From SZUA-448 sp045593785 (GTDB lineage Bacteria; Bacillota; Clostridia; Lachnospirales; Lachnospiraceae), in NCBI GenBank assembly GCA_045593785.1, contig JAZNXH010000025.1, positions 1-26,894 of the forward strand: a stretch of 26,894 nucleotides of DNA, given 5' to 3'. The position numbers and the translations under genes were made by a program. The notes below the pieces were generated by a model. It saw only the letters and a list, made by a program, of their open reading frames with translations, ran no database searches and was not told the DNA's origin. This document shows positions 7,850 to 16,054 of this stretch, one piece after another (positions within the stretch are counted from its first letter, which is position 1; the number at the start of each line of letters is the position of its first letter).

Positions 7850-10207
7850 TTACACGAAATTTATCTCATTAAAATCTTCCTGCTTGTTGCGCGCTTTTTC
7901 CTCTTCTTTTCTATATCTTTCACGCTGTTCGTATTTCGCTTCTGCAACTGCATTCGTTTTGACAAGCCATTCGAGCAGTTCGTTCATAGTGTCGGGGTTA
8001 TTCCATAAATCTTTGGCGTTGGTAATTCGATAAAGCCTTAACCCTGACGGAAGTTCCTCTACGTACTCACAGTTCATACAATGCTTATCCTTGGGAAAAA
8101 GTTGCATTACAGTAAGCTCAACATCTGTTTTGGTTGTCACATAATAATAGTTCATCTCCTGAACATGTACCAACCCGCAACTACAAACGTCAGCATACTC
8201 CACATCCGTATCCAAATATATTCTCGGCTGTTTTCTTTTCTGGTAAAAAGGAGAGCTGACCCTTTTCTGTGTGTTCAGCTTCAAATCCTCAAAACTTCCA
8301 CTGTTTTCCTTGATTTCCAACGGCAACATAGGAACACGGTCATATAGGAGTTGCAGGAACTCATTATATGTATCTTGATAGTCCAAAATCCGCATAGAGT
8401 AACTCCATTTATCTCCCACCTTCTTTACATGAGTCACCTCAACAAGCAGATTGGCTTTGTATCTCTCTGACCGGATATGAGCCTGCAACCATTCACCCTC
8501 CGGAAAGAAATAAGGCTTTTCAAAAAATACTGCGATTCCACCTTCCGAAATATCTCTTGTGACACCTTCAATATGATATTTCTCATTTATGAGCTTACAG
8601 GAAAGCTGTGCCGGCACGCGCTCCGACCTTCTGTTCATCACCCGCCCATTCATAAAGAAAAATGCCATGACTAACATATAAAAGTTATATGCAAGCCAAA
8701 ACATACCAACAAGAGGTGCAAATGAACCACTGTCGAGCATAATAAACACACACTTTATCAATCCGACCATCGACGAAACAATTAGTATTATAAACGGAAT
8801 CATAAAGATCCTGTTCTGTCCCTTCTTGCTAAGCTGCACGCCTTTGTTCGTGACCTTAAATTTCTTTAATGTAATACCCAGACCCTCCAGGAGAACAGGC
8901 ATCAGCATAAACGGAAATAATATTGTTTCATAAATACCTGTCCACTTTTTGCTACGCCGGGTGTTGTTCAGAACTCTCCAACTGATATCACTGGAAATAT
9001 ACATAGGAAACCAGAACAACAAAACTTCCGGCAACTCACACTCAAACACTCTAAACCCGAATGTAGCAAACAAAATAGGAGCAAGTATATAAATCAAACG
9101 CTTCACAGGCGCATACCAATACCATATCGATGCCCAACAGTTTATCTTCTGCGCAACGGACAACTCCTTACAAGTGAAAACATGCATCTTTTTTCCTGTT
9201 GCAATAACGCCACGCCCCCAACGTATTCTCTGGTCAATCAGTCCTTTCAAGTCGGTCGCTGACATTCCCGAAGCCAACGGTTCCGCTATTCCTAAAGATA
9301 CATATCCCGCCTTCTGAATCAGAATTCCTGTCGCAAAATCCTCTGTGATTGCCTCGGTATAAAACCCCCCTATTGCCTCCAGCGCTTCTCTTGCAAGGAC
9401 TGTATTGGACCCTCCGTAGATTACACTGTTCGTTTTTGTTTTTGCAACTTGGATATCCTTATAAAAATAATCCTGTTCATTCGGAATTCTTCCTTCTGAA
9501 AACAAATTAAACTGAAACAGATCCGGATTGTAAAATGACTGAGGCGACTGTAAAAATCCAAGTTTTATTTTGTCCTCTTCTTTTTTTCCTCTGTTTTTTA
9601 TTTCCGCATCAACAAAGTACGGAATCGTCTTCATCAGAAAATCGCTTTTGGGAATCATATCTGCATCGAAAGTAACCACATAAGGCGAGGAGGAGTGGGC
9701 AAGCGCATTATTTAAGTTACCTGCCTTAGCACCTTCATTATTCTCCCGGTCCAAATAGTTGACCCCCATTTTTTCTGCCAGTTCCTTCATGGATGGACGT
9801 CTGTTATCATCACAAAGATAAATATGAACTTTGCTTTTATCCGGATAGTCCATATATTTACAACCATTGATTGTTTTATAGAGCAACTCCGGATCTTCAC
9901 TGTATGTAGCAATAAAAACGTCTACATCCGGATATTCCTCTACCGGCACTTCCGGTACTCCGTGTACTTTCACTGAATTCATATTGTAAAAATGGACACT
10001 CGCTTCGACCATGCCCAAAGCTTCCATAATCAACAGAGAAACACCGGCCACAACCGATACAATCCCGTACCCAAAAGGAATTGTAAAGAAAACTCTCCAT
10101 GTCAAATACATAACCGAAAAGAACACACTAATTAAAAACCATATCGTTCCTTTCCGTTCATGCCAAAACTGTCCAAAGTTTACTTTTCGCTTACTTTTTT
10201 CAGTCAT
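7850..10207 (-). CDS. BcsA-type cellulose (beta-glucan) synthase with PilZ domain
   Basis: A 785-residue membrane glycosyltransferase. Two transmembrane segments (about 21-45 and 47-70) precede the GT2 domain: DD at 133-134, DAD at 181-183, TED at 288-290 and QRIRW at 326-330, the full set of processive beta-glucan synthase motifs. About five further membrane segments (370-519) form the channel. A PilZ domain follows, with RRSER (526-530) and DISEGG (552-557), the c-di-GMP binding signature, so activity is probably c-di-GMP dependent. BcsA makes beta-1,4-glucan from UDP-glucose and extrudes it. Residues 650-785 are an extra region with a second RxxxR (RKQPR, 658-662) and four cysteines, described in the findings. 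It is the last gene of the eight-gene operon and overlaps the DHHW gene by 8 bases. C. difficile-type clostridial cellulose loci are the closest precedent. Confidence 0.92.
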   Translation of the reverse strand: MTEKSKRKVNFGQFWHERKGTIWFLISVFFSVMYLTWRVFFTIPFGYGIVSVVAGVSLLIMEALGMVEASVHFYNMNSVKVHGVPEVPVEEYPDVDVFIATYSEDPELLYKTINGCKYMDYPDKSKVHIYLCDDNRRPSMKELAEKMGVNYLDRENNEGAKAGNLNNALAHSSSPYVVTFDADMIPKSDFLMKTIPYFVDAEIKNRGKKEEDKIKLGFLQSPQSFYNPDLFQFNLFSEGRIPNEQDYFYKDIQVAKTKTNSVIYGGSNTVLAREALEAIGGFYTEAITEDFATGILIQKAGYVSLGIAEPLASGMSATDLKGLIDQRIRWGRGVIATGKKMHVFTCKELSVAQKINCWASIWYWYAPVKRLIYILAPILFATFGFRVFECELPEVLLFWFPMYISSDISWRVLNNTRRSKKWTGIYETILFPFMLMPVLLEGLGITLKKFKVTNKGVQLSKKGQNRIFMIPFIILIVSSMVGLIKCVFIMLDSGSFAPLVGMFWLAYNFYMLVMAFFFMNGRVMNRRSERVPAQLSCKLINEKYHIEGVTRDISEGGIAVFFEKPYFFPEGEWLQAHIRSERYKANLLVEVTHVKKVGDKWSYSMRILDYQDTYNEFLQLLYDRVPMLPLEIKENSGSFEDLKLNTQKRVSSPFYQKRKQPRIYLDTDVEYADVCSCGLVHVQEMNYYYVTTKTDVELTVMQLFPKDKHCMNCEYVEELPSGLRLYRITNAKDLWNNPDTMNELLEWLVKTNAVAEAKYEQRERYRKEEEKARNKQEDFNEINFV

Positions 10208-11420
10208 ATATCTGCTTCTCCTTAAAAAAGTTAAACGCTTTACTTTCTATGTTATACGGATATATTTCCATAATTACATAATCAAATGTGTTTTGCTCCA
10301 AATAACTTTCTACGTCCAATTCTTCCGTTTCTTCTAAGGACCAGATTGCATCAATTCGTCCGCACATCGGCATCATAAATGCCATAACCGGCGAAAAATA
10401 CGAGTCGCGAATCATAAAGAAAGAGGTCCCATCCGGTTTTTCCCGGTTAATTATTTTTTCATAGTTTAACAAGCCATTCAGGTACAACGAATACGGATCT
10501 TCCGAATAAGCATCCGATTTGCCATTCAATACCTCCGTATACATTAGCGCCTGTGCAAAACTCCCCTCATATGTCAATGACCCGTCATTAACTTCATACT
10601 CTCTGTAAAAAGATCCTTCAAACTTGGGCCAAAGCGCAGTAAAGTCTTCCAAGTCAGAAAATACAACACCTGTCTTTCTTCCCATGGAGCCAAGCATTCT
10701 GTCCTCGTATGTTACAACATCATAATTGGAAAGATCTGTGTAATAGCCGTCCGGATCAAGTTCTTCTCCGAAACTGTCCCGAATTTTGTTGACTACCTCT
10801 TTCGTAGCATAAAAAGCGGCAGGAACAGTCCAATGATGGTCCGTTTTAAAAAATGTCTCTTCGTAGGATAGTTCTTCATTTGGAAAGCTTTCACGAAGAT
10901 CTAACGTCTCTACTCCCAAACGGTTTAGGTAAAACAGCAACTCATCCACTACAGGATTCGGATCGTTTACCGGCATACCAATACTGAACTCGGTATTTTC
11001 CGAACTGTACTTCGTCGGTGTTACAACAAAAAGTACTTTGGTACCTTTTTGTGAAACATGATCCTGAAGCCGTTTCAAACGCATAGCATATTCAAAAATT
11101 CGCGAATCGTCCTCCTTATAAAATGAGGCATAGTGCAAAAAACCGTTTTCATCCATTATATTGGCAAAATTATTACTTTCTCTTTTGCCCATAAGCACCT
11201 GTGCAAATCCATACGTCTCAATAAAGCTCATCTTGCCGTACAAATTTTCGTTTATGGTACTTTCCAGCATCGCCGGCGTGACAGAATCTTCTCCTTCACT
11301 TTCTGTAAACAGCAACTTCAGCGGTTCAAAACTCTGCCTGAAATTCAGAACAGAAAACGAAATAACCACAAGTAAAAATATTACTGCAAATATTCTTTTT
11401 TTCAGTATATATTTCTTCAC
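10200..11420 (-). CDS. DHHW-family / AlgJ-AlgX-like SGNH protein, predicted polymer O-acetylation partner
   Basis: A 406-residue protein with one N-terminal membrane anchor (about 9-25) and an extracytoplasmic domain. KTDHHWT (192-198) carries the DHHW motif, equivalent to the DxHW of AlgJ/AlgX SGNH-hydrolase-like O-acetyltransferases; a late IRDSY segment probably contributes the catalytic Ser block. These proteins receive acyl groups from an MBOAT partner and place them on an exported polysaccharide. The neighbouring MBOAT and BcsA genes fit an acetylated-cellulose pathway, as in CcsH/CcsI of clostridial cellulose loci or WssH/WssI of Pseudomonas. The start is GTG with AGGAG 12 bases upstream, inside the MBOAT stop region. 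The stop overlaps the BcsA start by 8 bases. Confidence 0.82.
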   Translation of the reverse strand: MKKYILKKRIFAVIFLLVVISFSVLNFRQSFEPLKLLFTESEGEDSVTPAMLESTINENLYGKMSFIETYGFAQVLMGKRESNNFANIMDENGFLHYASFYKEDDSRIFEYAMRLKRLQDHVSQKGTKVLFVVTPTKYSSENTEFSIGMPVNDPNPVVDELLFYLNRLGVETLDLRESFPNEELSYEETFFKTDHHWTVPAAFYATKEVVNKIRDSFGEELDPDGYYTDLSNYDVVTYEDRMLGSMGRKTGVVFSDLEDFTALWPKFEGSFYREYEVNDGSLTYEGSFAQALMYTEVLNGKSDAYSEDPYSLYLNGLLNYEKIINREKPDGTSFFMIRDSYFSPVMAFMMPMCGRIDAIWSLEETEELDVESYLEQNTFDYVIMEIYPYNIESKAFNFFKEKQIYD

Positions 11421-11435
11421 GTCGGATCACTTCTC

Positions 11436-12854
11436 CTAGAAATTAAAATAAATAAACGGATTATAGGTTCCGCTTGCCAGATAGCTGACACTAATCACCA
11501 GAATCCCCAACATCACAACAGGATAAACGATAGTATACAGCTTATTTATACGCGAATCCGGTTTCGCATAAATCATTTCATTCATATTTCTTGCTATTGG
11601 AGTTGAAAAAACAATACCAAGAACCAAAAACACCCAGTTTTCCCGAATTAACATAACTGCAGTATCGCTGTAAAAACCATTATTGTTCAGGCACAGCATA
11701 TTCATAAAAAAACGTCCTGCCTGATACAAGTCATCTGCTCGGAATACAACCCATGCTGCATTTACAACCATTAACGTATAAAAATGTTTCAAGAACGGAC
11801 TTTTCATTTTCTTAGGATATTCAAAGAAACGTTCCGCCAACTGAAATACAAAGTAGAAAAGTCCCCAGAAAATAAACGTCCAATTCGCACCATGCCAGAT
11901 TCCCGTAAGCAACCAGACAATAAAAATATTGCGTACCATATGATCCTGATTTGCAACCCTGTTTCCCCCAAGCGGGAAATATACATATTCACGGAACCAA
12001 GAAGTAAGCGAAATATGCCATCTCTTCCAGAAATCAGAAATAGAAGTAGCTATATATGGATAATTGAAGTTTTCCGCAAACTTGAATCCGAAACAAAGTG
12101 CCAGACCGATTGCCATATCAGAATAGGCTGAAAAATCAAAATATATCTGCAACGAATAGGCAATACTTCCAAGCCATGCAAGCATTGCCGGAACCACCTC
12201 TTTATCTACACCGATTGCAGACCACTGGAACACATTGTCAGCAATAGCAGCAAAGCAATTGCTTAGTAAAACCTTTTTCCCAAGCCCCGTTGTAAAACGA
12301 CAAATTCCGACCGCAATTTTATCAAAGGAAGACTTCCGGTTGCGAATCTGGTCTGCTACCGAATTATACTGAACAATCGGACCAGCAATCAGCTGGGGAA
12401 AGAAAGAAATATACAATCCCACATTAAAAACATTATCCGGCTTTGTCTTGCCGCTGTAGACATCCACAACATAGGAAAGTGCCTGGAATGTAAAAAACGA
12501 GATACCTATCGGCAAAGGTAAGTTAAAACCAAGATCCCCGAATCCTATCGTTTGCAGCACAAAACCCAGATATTTGAACACAAACAGAACTGCAAGATTC
12601 CCTACTACTGCACACCATAAAAAGAATTTTTTATATCTCCCATCATTCTTTTCTACAAGCCATCCCATTGCCGAATTGAATACAATGGATGCAAGCATCA
12701 GGAATACATACACAGGCTCTCCCCATGCATAGAATACAATGCTGGCTATCAGCAACAGTACATTTTGCAGCGTCCTTGAAAAAGACAATATATAATACAA
12801 TACAAATACAACAGGGAAAAAGTAAAACAAAAATACAACACTTGAAAACAGCAT
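11436..12854 (-). CDS. MBOAT-family membrane O-acyltransferase (AlgI/DltB-like)
   Basis: A 472-residue polytopic membrane protein, the usual AlgI length, with roughly ten hydrophobic segments. MBOAT hallmarks are DFSAYSDMAIG (240-250), SDFWKRWHISLTSWFREYVY (273-292) and GIWHGANWTFIFWG (318-331), in which His321 is the conserved catalytic His. The family moves an acyl group, normally acetyl from acetyl-CoA, across the membrane for use by an extracytoplasmic SGNH partner. Here the partner is probably the DHHW protein encoded 15 bases downstream. The ATG follows the 56-residue gene by a single base and uses an AGGGGAG ribosome site in the end of that gene, so the two are translationally coupled. 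Confidence 0.93.
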   Translation of the reverse strand: MLFSSVVFLFYFFPVVFVLYYILSFSRTLQNVLLLIASIVFYAWGEPVYVFLMLASIVFNSAMGWLVEKNDGRYKKFFLWCAVVGNLAVLFVFKYLGFVLQTIGFGDLGFNLPLPIGISFFTFQALSYVVDVYSGKTKPDNVFNVGLYISFFPQLIAGPIVQYNSVADQIRNRKSSFDKIAVGICRFTTGLGKKVLLSNCFAAIADNVFQWSAIGVDKEVVPAMLAWLGSIAYSLQIYFDFSAYSDMAIGLALCFGFKFAENFNYPYIATSISDFWKRWHISLTSWFREYVYFPLGGNRVANQDHMVRNIFIVWLLTGIWHGANWTFIFWGLFYFVFQLAERFFEYPKKMKSPFLKHFYTLMVVNAAWVVFRADDLYQAGRFFMNMLCLNNNGFYSDTAVMLIRENWVFLVLGIVFSTPIARNMNEMIYAKPDSRINKLYTIVYPVVMLGILVISVSYLASGTYNPFIYFNF

Positions 12855-12855
12855 T

Positions 12856-13026
12856 TTATTCTCCCCTCTTACGCTTCATCCTGTAGTAAAGAACCAGTGC
12901 CACAACACCAACCACAAGACAAACTCCTCTGATAACCCATATGGCAATCGGATTATCCAATGTTTCCAAAAAATAATGCTTTTTTTCAACTAATTCCGGA
13001 GCAACCATTAATACATTAAACAGCAT
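12856..13026 (-). CDS. 56-residue single-pass membrane protein
   Basis: An uninterrupted ATG-to-TAA frame of 57 codons sits exactly between the CotH-type gene (10-base gap) and the MBOAT gene (1-base gap), with no alternative gene in the space. The product has about 26 polar and mixed residues (ELVEKKHYFLETLDNP), one membrane helix (about 27-48, IAIWVIRGVCLVVGVVALVL) and a basic tail (YYRMKRKRGE). By the positive-inside rule the tail is cytoplasmic and the N-terminal part outside. The MBOAT ribosome site lies in its last codons. I do not recognise a family. Small single-pass partners are known for MBOAT systems (DltX with DltB) and for cellulose synthases (BcsF), so an accessory subunit is a reasonable inference. 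Its ribosome site (GAAAGAG) is moderate. Confidence 0.72.
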   Translation of the reverse strand: MLFNVLMVAPELVEKKHYFLETLDNPIAIWVIRGVCLVVGVVALVLYYRMKRKRGE

Positions 13027-13036
13027 CTGACTCTTT

Positions 13037-14656
13037 CTATCCTTTCCTATTAATCAATAACGACGGAAGCAGGATTAATACAATAACAACAATCAAAAAC
13101 AGTTCATTTTCACTTTTTAAGGAAGTATCACATTCCGCAAGATCATACAACTTCGTCAACTCTGTCTGTATCGCATTTCCATGCTTGTACAAATAATTGC
13201 GGATAATATACAGTTCCTGTTCATACTTGTCATTAAACCGGCTGATTGTTTCATCATCCACCACATAATCACTCAGATAATAATTGTTTGGATTGCTAAA
13301 ACTATCATCAAGATAAAGCGCTGCCCAACGGTACCACTCCCGCTCTCTTGCTGAAGTAAGATACTTCGTTGTTTCTTCTATTACTTCCACAACGTGTTGA
13401 TTTGACAATGCACCTTTTCTCAGCTCACTATATCTGCTTTTCAACCTATCAATAAAGTAGCGGTCTTTTGTCAGTCGGTCAAACAACGGTTTGGTTTGAA
13501 ATGCCAGCGTATACGGGTCCATTTCACCATCAAAATAATTGTTCATTGCCTGGTCAAAATCCCACACCGGTCCTATATGCAGCTTATCTCCCGAGCTCTT
13601 ATACATGTAAGTCGAATGGTTGCCGGCATCATAATTACCGAAAAATTCGTTTACCAAAAAGTAATCCACAAAGGAATCAATATCAATATAGCGGTCATAC
13701 TCCTGAAACACATGCTCATTCTCCGAATAAACAACCCGCTCTATTTGTGAAAAGTCATACTCTATATACGCTTTATTAATCTGCGTCAAATTCGCCTCGG
13801 CCGGATATTTTACCCCAATCCACTCTTCACTCAGTCCATTTAACCTTCCATATGTATCCAACATTACATCGAAATTCGTAAATCTGTCACGCCGTACAAT
13901 ATAGCTGGTATACGTCTCTCCTGACTTGCTTTTATCAATATCAACCCGGTTCTCACCACGTGAAACCGCTTCTGCAAACAAATATACGCCTTGATATTCT
14001 AACCCTCTTTCTGTTTCCAACAGAACTTCGCAGTATTTGCTACTCGGTGCAAAGCAATCACCACCTATTTCACCGGCAATCCGATAGGGAAGATAATTAC
14101 GCAGCATACTCTTGTCCGCCATACTTCCATTAAGAATCCAGCTGTCACCCTCGCCCAAACCAAGAATATCTGCTTTGTTTTCGGTGCCATCCGGGAAATA
14201 CATTTTCATCAAATACTGCGGTTTTGCGTAAGTATATGAGGTATGCCCACGCTTTTTTGCCTGCAAATTGCTCGTATAAACCGGTGTATCCGTCACATAA
14301 TTCATCTTATCAACAGAAGAACTCGCAATAATCTTAATATAACCGTTCACATACGGCTCTACATCATATACGATTTCCTGGCTATCCTTAAAAAGCTTAT
14401 AGTCCGCCATTTCTCCTTCAAAGGACAAAATCACAATCGGAAGGTTGGATGAAAAATTATCATCCACTATAAACGCTTCTCCTATGTGCACCAATGCATC
14501 CTCTGTAGAAATATCCTCCGGAAGTGATTCATAAACCCTCAACGGAGTCTCCTTATCATTATTTAATCGCAGGCGTAATATTCCAAATCCATACAAAACG
14601 GCAATGCCGGCAAGACACAGGACCACTATGATTAGTATGTACTTTCTACGGGACAT
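13037..14656 (-). CDS. CotH-type kinase with two membrane anchors
   Basis: A 539-residue protein of the CotH family, atypical protein kinases known from spore-coat CotH, which phosphorylates coat proteins. The core is visible: WILNGSMADKSMLRNYLPY (173-191), GVYLFAEAV (223-231), EFFGNYDAGNH (337-347) and GPVWDFD (362-368), the acidic metal-binding block. Membrane helices lie at both ends (about 6-25 and 519-534), so the kinase domain between them is predicted to be outside the cytoplasm. That is unlike the coat protein CotH, which acts in the mother-cell cytoplasm. ATG with AGGGGGT upstream; 11 bases after the DUF4956 gene. CotH, VTC and DUF4956 genes often occur together in Firmicutes and Actinobacteria (from general knowledge). 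Substrate unknown. Confidence 0.85.
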   Translation of the reverse strand: MSRRKYILIIVVLCLAGIAVLYGFGILRLRLNNDKETPLRVYESLPEDISTEDALVHIGEAFIVDDNFSSNLPIVILSFEGEMADYKLFKDSQEIVYDVEPYVNGYIKIIASSSVDKMNYVTDTPVYTSNLQAKKRGHTSYTYAKPQYLMKMYFPDGTENKADILGLGEGDSWILNGSMADKSMLRNYLPYRIAGEIGGDCFAPSSKYCEVLLETERGLEYQGVYLFAEAVSRGENRVDIDKSKSGETYTSYIVRRDRFTNFDVMLDTYGRLNGLSEEWIGVKYPAEANLTQINKAYIEYDFSQIERVVYSENEHVFQEYDRYIDIDSFVDYFLVNEFFGNYDAGNHSTYMYKSSGDKLHIGPVWDFDQAMNNYFDGEMDPYTLAFQTKPLFDRLTKDRYFIDRLKSRYSELRKGALSNQHVVEVIEETTKYLTSAREREWYRWAALYLDDSFSNPNNYYLSDYVVDDETISRFNDKYEQELYIIRNYLYKHGNAIQTELTKLYDLAECDTSLKSENELFLIVVIVLILLPSLLINRKG

Positions 14657-14667
14657 TGCATTACCCC

Positions 14668-15354
14668 CTACTGGTTAATCTCATCATCCTGTCTGACAAA
14701 ACTTACGGATTTTACGCCTTCAATTGCTGAAAGCATTTTACTGCATGAACCATTTACCTTCTGGGCTTTGGACAGAACCTTATCTGAAATCTCATAAATC
14801 ACTTCTGAACAATCGTCATTTTCCCTATGATTTTCAACGCGCAAAAAGGCCTTTCCTTCAAACAAAGAAATAATACTGTTCTCCACCGCATCAAACGCTT
14901 TTTTTTCCATCCGGACAACAATCAAGATACGTTCATTGTCTTTTACAAAACCAAACACCGTTAAGAACAGAAAAATAATAAATGTCCCGATTCCTGCGAT
15001 CATATAATCTGATACACCACAGCAAATACCAACAGCAATTGCCCAAAATATGTATGCTGCATCTCTAGGATCCTTAATCGCTGTTCTGAATCGTACGATA
15101 GACAACGCACCAACCATACCTAAGGATAACGCAATATTATTTCCAATAACGCTCATAACAAGCGTCGTTACCAGAACAAGCATAATCAGAGATACATTAA
15201 ACTTACGGCTGTAAACTGCGCCCGAATGAGATATCCTGTAGGAAACATATATCAACGCACCGATAATACATGCTGCCATAAAGTTGATGATTATGTCCGG
15301 AATCGTAAGGGTTCCCTGCGCGGCCAATAATTCGTTGTACAATAATTCCTTCAT
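14668..15354 (-). CDS. DUF4956 family membrane protein
   Basis: A 228-residue protein. Four hydrophobic segments occupy about residues 20-40, 53-70, 75-90 and 100-136, and the stretch 71-110 (GNNIALSLGMVGALSIVRFR then TAIKDPRDAAYIFWAIAVGI) is the DUF4956 signature: a G-rich membrane hairpin followed by a conserved RFRTAIKDPRD loop. Residues 140-228 form a soluble, probably cytoplasmic, alpha/beta domain. No biochemical function is established for the family. The conserved basic/acidic loop beside membrane helices suggests nucleotide, phosphate or ion handling, but this is speculation. It starts one base after the VTC gene, so the pair is probably made in fixed ratio. Confidence 0.88.
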   Translation of the reverse strand: MKELLYNELLAAQGTLTIPDIIINFMAACIIGALIYVSYRISHSGAVYSRKFNVSLIMLVLVTTLVMSVIGNNIALSLGMVGALSIVRFRTAIKDPRDAAYIFWAIAVGICCGVSDYMIAGIGTFIIFLFLTVFGFVKDNERILIVVRMEKKAFDAVENSIISLFEGKAFLRVENHRENDDCSEVIYEISDKVLSKAQKVNGSCSKMLSAIEGVKSVSFVRQDDEINQ

Positions 15355-15355
15355 T

Positions 15356-16054
15356 TTACACTCTTCCTTTCTTTGATATCATACGTGAACGTACATATTT
15401 GCTGTTAGATACTTGCATTTTATCCGTTTGACTGATTATGTTCTTTATATGTGTATATAAAAACCTATCGTACTTTACTTCCATGGTTATTTCTGAACTG
15501 CTGCACACCGGATACAAAACCAGATTTTCATCAAACAACCCCTGCACATTCAGTTCGGTCGCGCGTAGTCCGCTGTCAAACGTAACCCGTATGTCATTCC
15601 CCGGTTCGCAAAAAGCCATCCTGTCATATTCCACAATACATTTCGGGCGATAACAGCGGGTTGTCAAAAATGTATATAACCAATGGGCGATTGTTTCTTC
15701 CCTCTCACAAAGAAACCCGTAATCCGCTTGCAACATACGCTCTGCCTCTTCCCTTGTAACAGAAAGCGAACGTTTACGCTGTGAAATGCCTGACTTTTCT
15801 TTTATTTCCAGTTTGATATACGAAGAATTAACGTCATATATCCGTAAGCGTATTTTTTGTCTGTTATCATATCCGCCTATTTTGTCCTCAAAGTCGCTAT
15901 CATAAAGACTGTCAAAATATACTGACCTGACCATATATCCACTCGCACGATTATGTATATCCTCTTGCATGACTCCTGACAGTTGCCTTTTTAGGTTCAC
16001 AACATCTGTGGCAGAAACACTATACTTCAATTCCCGTCTCAGAACATCAAGCAT
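15356..16054 (-). CDS. VTC-domain (polyphosphate polymerase-type) protein
   Basis: A 232-residue soluble protein, a stand-alone VTC/CYTH-like triphosphate tunnel domain. The ordered charged strands are ELKY (8-11), VRSVYFDSLYD (42-52), QKIRLRIY (66-73), IKLEIKEK (80-87), VEYDR (141-145), IRVTFDSGLRA (155-165), MEVKYD (191-196) and SKYVRSR (218-224). They supply the Arg/Lys/Glu residues lining the tunnel in yeast Vtc4, which makes polyphosphate from ATP. No membrane segment or SPX domain is present. Whether this bacterial form makes polyphosphate or performs another nucleotide-dependent transfer is not known. GGGAGG ribosome site seven bases upstream of ATG. It overlaps the DUF4203-like gene by 8 bases and precedes DUF4956 by one base. 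Confidence 0.88.
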   Translation of the reverse strand: MLDVLRRELKYSVSATDVVNLKRQLSGVMQEDIHNRASGYMVRSVYFDSLYDSDFEDKIGGYDNRQKIRLRIYDVNSSYIKLEIKEKSGISQRKRSLSVTREEAERMLQADYGFLCEREETIAHWLYTFLTTRCYRPKCIVEYDRMAFCEPGNDIRVTFDSGLRATELNVQGLFDENLVLYPVCSSSEITMEVKYDRFLYTHIKNIISQTDKMQVSNSKYVRSRMISKKGRV

